A DNA stretch of 12,512 nt from CAZFCK01 sp964517355 (GTDB taxonomy: Bacteria > Desulfobacterota > Desulfovibrionia > Desulfovibrionales > Desulfovibrionaceae): assembly GCA_964517355.1 (NCBI GenBank), contig CAZFCK010000138.1, forward strand, positions 1-12,512, given 5' to 3'. Position numbers and translations under genes: made by a program. Of the stretch, positions 8,191-12,512 are shown in pieces. The notes below the pieces were generated by a model. That model was given only the letters and a program-made list of their open reading frames with translations, searched no databases and was not told the origin of the DNA. Position 1 is the first letter of the stretch. The number at the start of each line of letters is the position of its first letter.

Positions 8191-10328
8191 AAACTGTATC
8201 AGTAGAGTATGCCCTCGAGAGCATACTAAAATATTTTAAAAGCGATGTTGCCACACCTTTTTTAGTGGCTGTCGATGATGATATCGAGTACGCCACCCTC
8301 GCCAATGAACTTGCAGCTCTCACGCAGATGCATGTTAGCAGCTTTTGCGCCGAGGAAGACGCTTTCCCGGACAACGATGCCCTTTTTACTATTCTTTCCA
8401 AAGCGACCAAGAACATACTGCTTATTGGTTTTGGTGAGAATGTACGATTGACTGGAAATACCAGTATTCTTGGCCGTCTCAAAGATCTGCAAGTTTCATC
8501 GAAGGTTGTGGCGTTATGCCGTGGAGTAAGGAAGGAGGCCATGGAACTTTGCTTGGCCGACCCTAAGTTTGGGACCGCGCGACGTACTTGCTTACTAAAG
8601 GCGGGCACACCCTTTAATGTCGTTAGTTTTCCGGAATCATTGAATATCCCAGCCGAAGTAGGACTAAAAGCACTTCTCAACCGTTTGGAATGCGGTACTT
8701 CAAAAACAGTATTTGTCAAAACAACTCTACCTTTGAAAAACATTCGAGAAGTACACAGCGCCCATGATGCCCTCCAACAAATATTTCCAACCTTCCCGCT
8801 CCATTCGGCCTGTCTTCCAGACTCCTCGTGGAAAGAGTACTTAGCGGATAATAACCTTGAAGGGTATGAGCTATTTCATTGGCGTAATTTTCTAAAATTA
8901 AAACTAGCCCCCCCGGAGAATGACTACCTTAGATACGTCATTGACAACTCTAACGACCTTAATCATTATAAAAAATTAATATTCTCCGCACTACTAGACT
9001 TTAGCCCGAACGATATAGCATTTGATTCGATGTATAGAGAACGTAAGACTCTTCTAAGCAACGTTCATGACAATGATATTGCTGAATACATTGCCGAAAC
9101 AAAAGTTAAAGATTCTAACAGGGTCTACTATTTAACAGACAACACGGCCGCAGAACGACAAGCCATCATTGAAACTTTTGACGGCGTCATTGAAGTTTCC
9201 AACAACCTGAAACTTATTTACCCTTATTTGGCAGATTACCTGTGCGACTATTGCTTTACAGGTGAAATTGGAGATTTATTAACTCTGTATTTTTCAGAGT
9301 ACAAACGTCAAAAATTAACCAATAGGCTTTCATCAAAATTCCATCAAAAGGTAATTTCATTGGCTGCTGACGGTTTTCGTCCGTACAATTGCTTAAAGAC
9401 AAGAGGTGAAGTCCTTGATGCGATTGAAAAAGATAATTCAGCATTATATTGGATAGACGCGCTTGGCGTTGAATATCTTGGATATATCCAGAATCGCGCG
9501 CAAGCGCTTGGTCTAAAAATAACCATTCATACGGTACGCGCAAATCTTCCATCCATTACATCGTTTAATAACGATTTTTTCGACTCTTGGAACAGCGACA
9601 AGGTGCAAACAAAAAAACTTGACAAAATTAAACATGACGGCGAGCTGGATTTTAATTATCAAACAACTAAGCTGCCGATTCATTTAGAAAAAGAACTACA
9701 GATCATAGAAGATTCTTTGAGATGGGCAGGAGCAAAGCTTGCTGGGAAAAGTTATAATAAAGTTATTCTGATTTCCGACCATGGTGCAAGCCGCCTTGCG
9801 GTTATAAACGAACAAGAATGTAAATGGGAAATGTCTTCTAAGGGACAACACTCCGGTCGTTGCTGCCCTTGCAGCGAGGCAGATGTTAAATCGGAATATG
9901 CCACGAAAGAAAATGGGTTCTGGGTTCTTGCCAACTATGACCGATTTAAGGGTGGTCGAAAAGCAAGTGTTGAAGTTCATGGAGGAGCAACTCTTGAAGA
10001 GGTAGTTGTTCCGCTCATTGAGATGGAGCTTTTCGACAACAAAATATCAGTAACCAACACCACGCCACAGACGACAACAAGTTTTAAGAAAAACGCAGAA
10101 ATTGTCCTATTCAGCATAAGTCCATTAAAAAATCTATCTGCAAGAATTTGCGAAAAACGATATGCCGCAGAGAACTTAGGCAATCATAAGCACAAAATTA
10201 TATTCCCCGACATAAAAAAATCTGGGATATATACAACTGATGTATTTGAGGGCGATAACCTGATTGGAAAAGTTGAATTTGAAATCAGACGCGAAAGTGG
10301 CGGGACAAACGATGACGATTGGTTTTAA
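8187..10328 (+). CDS. pglZ: PglZ, alkaline-phosphatase-superfamily protein of BREX
   Basis: PglZ is the core protein shared by all BREX types and has an alkaline-phosphatase fold. The metal-site residues expected for it are visible: D424 in LYWIDALGVEY, D531 and H532 in ISDHGASR, and H598 in VEVHGGAT, followed by the typical EEVVVPLIEM strand. The first 400 or so residues form the variable N-terminal region. The last 100 or so residues look like a beta-rich C-terminal domain. Between the two metal motifs is a cysteine-rich insert (C545, C559, C560, C562) that may bind a metal. The start is GTG at 8187, inside the brxC stop as GTGA, with GGGAG a few bases upstream. An ATG at 8183 is in another frame and soon hits a stop. 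No frameshift is seen. Confidence 0.9.
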   Translation: MKTVSVEYALESILKYFKSDVATPFLVAVDDDIEYATLANELAALTQMHVSSFCAEEDAFPDNDALFTILSKATKNILLIGFGENVRLTGNTSILGRLKDLQVSSKVVALCRGVRKEAMELCLADPKFGTARRTCLLKAGTPFNVVSFPESLNIPAEVGLKALLNRLECGTSKTVFVKTTLPLKNIREVHSAHDALQQIFPTFPLHSACLPDSSWKEYLADNNLEGYELFHWRNFLKLKLAPPENDYLRYVIDNSNDLNHYKKLIFSALLDFSPNDIAFDSMYRERKTLLSNVHDNDIAEYIAETKVKDSNRVYYLTDNTAAERQAIIETFDGVIEVSNNLKLIYPYLADYLCDYCFTGEIGDLLTLYFSEYKRQKLTNRLSSKFHQKVISLAADGFRPYNCLKTRGEVLDAIEKDNSALYWIDALGVEYLGYIQNRAQALGLKITIHTVRANLPSITSFNNDFFDSWNSDKVQTKKLDKIKHDGELDFNYQTTKLPIHLEKELQIIEDSLRWAGAKLAGKSYNKVILISDHGASRLAVINEQECKWEMSSKGQHSGRCCPCSEADVKSEYATKENGFWVLANYDRFKGGRKASVEVHGGATLEEVVVPLIEMELFDNKISVTNTTPQTTTSFKKNAEIVLFSISPLKNLSARICEKRYAAENLGNHKHKIIFPDIKKSGIYTTDVFEGDNLIGKVEFEIRRESGGTNDDDWF

Positions 10329-10337
10329 CCGGGATGG

Positions 10338-11810
10338 ATGGCCCAAATGATTGCCAAGCTTAGAGACTGTTTTGATGAAATGGTTGTCTACAAAGATTTA
10401 AAGACCAGCAACTTTTTTTCTGCATTAAGTCTGCCTTCTTTTATGCGTGACTGGCTACTCCGGAGGTTTGAGAATGAGGCCGGCGAGTTCAATGCGGATG
10501 AACTTGTAGAATTCGTTCGTCAATTCATTCCACGCAAAGACGAGTGGACGTCGATCAAAAACCGCATCATCAAAGAACACGAACGAGTCAAGTTTCTTGC
10601 AAAGATATCTGTGGACATTGACATCCGCACGGGCGAGGTCTCATTTGCGTTGCCTGATTTCGGATTAACGGCAAAGCAGACTATTATTGAAGACCTGGTG
10701 TGGGATTCATGCAAAAATGAACTAGTAAAAGGACGTGAGTCGTGGGGTATGCTCGAGCTCGGCTACCGCCTGCCAGATGATAGTGTAACGCCTAAGCTGC
10801 CTGGCAAAATCAGACTTACAAGTTTTAAAAACTTTTGTCCGTACTCTATTGAACTTGAATATTATAAGGATGTACGAAACGAATTTCAAACTTCAGAGTG
10901 GATAGATGTATTGCTTGGTGCCGTAGACTACAATGCATTCGGTTACAAAAATGAAGAAGAAAAGCTGACTATGCTTACTCGGCTACTCCCGTTTACGGAA
11001 AAGCGTCTTAACTTGATTGAACTCGCACCCAAAGGCACTGGAAAATCTTATCTTTTTGGTCGTGTTAGCCGTTTCGGCTGGTTGTCTAGCGGCGGCGTCA
11101 TGAGCCGTGCCAAAATGTTCTATGATATCTCGAAACGCACAGAGGGTCTTGTTTCGGGCAATGATTTCATTACGCTGGACGAAGTTCAAACCATCTCATT
11201 CACGAATGTAGATGAAATGCGTGCAGCCTTAAAAGGTTATCTTGAATCTGGTGTGTACACAGTAGGGAACTATGAAGGAGTTGCTGACGCCGGGGTGATT
11301 CTTTGTGGGAACATCTCAAAAGAGACGATGGACAATGATGGAACCACCAACATGTTTGAAGAGTTGCCCATTGTATTTCACGAGTCTGCCCTTATTGAAC
11401 GTTTTCACGGCTTTATCAAAGGGTGGCACATACCTCGTATGAATGATGACCTGAAAATTTCAGGATGGGCTTTGAATTCGGAATACTTTTGCGCAATCCT
11501 TCATGAATTAAGGCGTGACACAACCTATAGATCTATTGTTGACAAGTTGGTAAATGTTCCAGAAGTGGCCGACACACGCGACACAGAGGCAATTAAACGT
11601 ATTGCAACTGCATATTTAAAATTGCTATTTCCGAATGTGAGGCGAACGAGCGACATTACCGCCCGCGAATTCACTCGTTATTGCTTGCGTCGTGCTTGTA
11701 CAATGCGAGCTACAATTAAGAACCAACTGGGCATAATGGATATAGAATATCGTGGAAAAGACATTCCTCAGTTTTCTGTAAATGAAGGGCTTTGTAGCCG
11801 TGAACACTAA
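10338..11810 (+). CDS. brxL: BrxL, Lon-like AAA+ protein, short or C-terminally truncated
   Basis: BrxL is a AAA+ DNA-binding protein of BREX types 1 and 4; type 1 versions form ring assemblies on DNA. Walker A, PKGTGKS, lies at residues 231-237 and Walker B, ITLDE, at 278-282. The later segment ERFHGFIKGWHIP is typical of BrxL and probably includes the arginine finger. The N-terminal 200 residues match the BrxL DNA-binding region in general form. The 490-residue length is well below the roughly 660-690 of type 1 BrxL, which carry a Lon-protease-like C-terminal domain, but shorter BrxL-like proteins of about 450-490 residues exist. The stop lies about 15 bases before an IS remnant, so loss of the C-terminus is possible. 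ATG 10347 is a rival start, because GGGATGG at 10331-10337 sits nine bases ahead of it. Confidence 0.87.
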   Translation: MAQMIAKLRDCFDEMVVYKDLKTSNFFSALSLPSFMRDWLLRRFENEAGEFNADELVEFVRQFIPRKDEWTSIKNRIIKEHERVKFLAKISVDIDIRTGEVSFALPDFGLTAKQTIIEDLVWDSCKNELVKGRESWGMLELGYRLPDDSVTPKLPGKIRLTSFKNFCPYSIELEYYKDVRNEFQTSEWIDVLLGAVDYNAFGYKNEEEKLTMLTRLLPFTEKRLNLIELAPKGTGKSYLFGRVSRFGWLSSGGVMSRAKMFYDISKRTEGLVSGNDFITLDEVQTISFTNVDEMRAALKGYLESGVYTVGNYEGVADAGVILCGNISKETMDNDGTTNMFEELPIVFHESALIERFHGFIKGWHIPRMNDDLKISGWALNSEYFCAILHELRRDTTYRSIVDKLVNVPEVADTRDTEAIKRIATAYLKLLFPNVRRTSDITAREFTRYCLRRACTMRATIKNQLGIMDIEYRGKDIPQFSVNEGLCSREH

Positions 11811-11825
11811 AATTGGATGCTTTTT

Positions 11826-11839
11826 GAGGTGGTCCCCAA
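11826..11839 (+). repeat. Left terminal inverted repeat of the IS remnant
   Basis: Read inward, the left end is GAGGTGGTCCCCAA. The right end read inward on the minus strand, 12510 to 12497, is GGGGTGGTTCAAAA. They agree at 10 of 14 positions, with GGTGGT in common. This supports a true IS end at this side even though orfB is incomplete. Confidence 0.5.
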
Positions 11840-11855
11840 TCGCAGGACAGTTTTG

Positions 11856-12122
11856 CGGCTTGGGATAGATTGCAACCAGACCCATCAGGCGCATGAGCCG
11901 ACGTACCCGCTTGCGGCCCACGCAGTAACCCTTACGCCGGAGCCAGCGCGCCATCTTGCGGCTGCCGTAGTTCGGAGTCTTGAGAAACTGCTCGTCAATC
12001 ATACGCATGAGTTTTTGGTTGAAGGGGGATTCCCCTTTTGTTTCATAGTAGTACGTGGACCGACTGATGCTGAGCAGCCGGCATTGCCGTGCGATGGAGA
12101 GCCTGATGTCAAAGTCGACCAT
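11856..12122 (-). pseudogene. IS3-family transposase OrfB, truncated
   Basis: From ATG (12122) the protein shows the N-terminal HTH region of IS3 OrfB: ARQCRLLSISRSTYYY, then YGSRKMARWLRRKGY and RLMRLMGLVAIYPKP, which ends at about residue 89. After this, full-length relatives continue into the integrase core with its DDE triad; here the frame runs into the terminal repeat and then backward through brxL, with no transposase similarity. A ribosome site, GGAGG (plus-strand 12129-12133), allows independent initiation, and a -1 frameshift from orfA gives a second route. The end at 11856 is approximate. The protein is presumably inactive as a transposase. Confidence 0.8.
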
Positions 12123-12142
12123 GCTTTTCCTCCGAACATGGC

Positions 12143-12424
12143 TCAGCGTCCGAAGGCCTTGGACAAAAAATCACGCTCGACAGTGAGCTGTCCGATCTTG
12201 GCATGCAGCTCCTTGACCTCGTCTTCATGGGACTTGTCCTTGCGTGCCTCCCCGGAGGAGAACACCTCCACCATGCCCTTCTTCGCCTTGGATTTCCATT
12301 GCGCAATCATGTTGGGATGCACGCCATACTTGGATGAGAGCTGTGCCATGGTTTCCTCGCCCCTGATCGCCTCAAGGGCGACCTTGGCCTTGAACTCCGC
12401 AGAGTACTTCTTTCGCTTGGACAT
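12143..12424 (-). CDS. IS3-family transposase OrfA
   Basis: This 93-residue protein is the DNA-binding half of an IS3-family transposase. It starts with MSKRKKYSAEFKAKVALEAI and contains the helix-turn-helix segment TMAQLSSKYGVHPNMIAQWK (residues 25-44). A leucine-zipper-like helix follows (VKELHAKIGQLTVERDFLSKAF) near its C-terminus. A strong ribosome site, AAGGAGG (plus-strand 12435-12441), precedes the ATG by ten bases. It appears complete. Alone, OrfA of related elements can bind the terminal repeats and act as a repressor, so it may persist as a DNA-binding protein. Confidence 0.88.
   Translation of the reverse strand: MSKRKKYSAEFKAKVALEAIRGEETMAQLSSKYGVHPNMIAQWKSKAKKGMVEVFSSGEARKDKSHEDEVKELHAKIGQLTVERDFLSKAFGR
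12164..12170 (-). other. Programmed -1 frameshift heptamer T-TTT-TTG
   Basis: In the orfA frame the minus strand reads GAT TTT TTG, giving the canonical slippery heptamer U UUU UUG. The orfB frame is open upstream just to this point: its nearest upstream stop, TGA, directly precedes the T-run (plus-strand 12171-12173). A -1 slip here joins orfA to orfB, as in functional IS3 elements. With orfB truncated, the fusion would lack the catalytic domain. Confidence 0.75.
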
Positions 12425-12496
12425 TTTGGTGATTCCTCCTTGGTTGCGGAATCCACCTTAGAGCAAGTCACGTTTGAGATAGTCCATAGCCACAGT

Positions 12497-12510
12497 TTTT
12501 GAACCACCCC
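12497..12510 (-). repeat. Right terminal inverted repeat of the IS remnant
   Basis: Read inward on the minus strand the end is GGGGTGGTTCAAAA and pairs with the left end at 11826-11839 in 10 of 14 positions. It lies about 75 bases upstream of orfA, the usual spacing for IS3 elements. The exact tip is uncertain because the window ends here. Confidence 0.5.
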
Positions 12511-12512
12511 TG

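Larger units (their letters stand above)
11825..12512 (-). mobile_element. IS3-family insertion sequence remnant, internally deleted
   Basis: The fragment carries an intact orfA and the 5' part of orfB on the minus strand, flanked by imperfect terminal repeats. Complete IS3-family elements are about 1.2-1.5 kb; this is under 700 bases. The missing part is most of orfB, including the DDE integrase domain, so it cannot move by itself. It is visibly more GC-rich than the operon. The right end may extend past the window, so target duplications cannot be checked. Confidence 0.8.

Noticed and set aside
8162..8743. Minus-strand open frame of 193 codons over the start of pglZ
   Set aside because: It is antisense to pglZ and the end of brxC, has no recognisable domain and would conflict with a well-supported operon.
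11817..12461. Plus-strand open frame of 214 codons over the IS remnant
   Set aside because: It is antisense to orfA and orfB, which have clear transposase motifs and ribosome sites; the plus-strand product resembles nothing known.
1..12512. CRISPR array, toxin-antitoxin pair or DNA methyltransferase
   Set aside because: No regularly spaced repeats, no small paired genes and no methylase motifs were found in the plausible coding frames.

Overview
The window holds one compact plus-strand defence operon, followed by a remnant of an IS3-family insertion sequence on the minus strand. The operon matches the known BREX type 4 layout: brxP (PAPS-reductase-like, sulfur-chemistry protein), brxC (giant P-loop ATPase), pglZ (alkaline-phosphatase superfamily) and brxL (Lon-like AAA+ protein). 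It is preceded by a tightly linked 462-codon gene that I do not recognise. No methyltransferase (pglX) is present, as expected for type 4.

Layout. Bases 1-318 contain no convincing gene. They hold several strong inverted repeats (26-119 and 189-221) that look like the end of a preceding unit, then an AT-rich stretch with an operator-like palindrome just before the first gene. Five genes then run head to tail: unknown gene (319-1707), brxP (1712-3988), brxC (4003-8190), pglZ (8187-10328) and brxL (10338-11810). Gaps are 4, 14, -4 and 9 bases, so they are almost certainly one transcript. From about 11825 to the window end lies the IS3-family remnant. Its orfA is intact and a canonical -1 frameshift heptamer is present, but orfB is cut off before the DDE catalytic domain.

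How it may work. In BREX generally, the host marks its own DNA and blocks replication of unmarked phage. Here no DNA methylase is encoded. BrxP carries a PP-loop, an APS-reductase-type cysteine pattern and two ferredoxin-type cysteine clusters, so a sulfur-based mark or signal is a reasonable inference (DndC/SspD-like chemistry). A sulfur donor such as a cysteine desulfurase would have to come from elsewhere. BrxC, PglZ and BrxL would supply the ATPase, phosphatase-fold and AAA+ restriction functions.

The most notable signal is an uninterrupted run of ten G residues inside brxP (2674-2683). Gain or loss of one G brings a stop within about 80 bases and removes the whole ferredoxin and C-terminal half. 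This would be a simple ON/OFF switch for the system, like the known G-tract switching of pglX in the Streptomyces Pgl system. A second point is that brxL ends at 490 codons, where longer BrxL proteins continue into a Lon-protease-like domain, only about 15 bases before the IS remnant.

Organism. The window suggests a Gram-negative anaerobe, possibly a Desulfovibrio relative. This rests mainly on the style of the GGGG/AAACCTTTC hairpin upstream, recalled from such genomes, and on a GC-richer IS next to an AT-richer defence operon. Confidence is low. The composition contrast fits an accessory, horizontally moved island.
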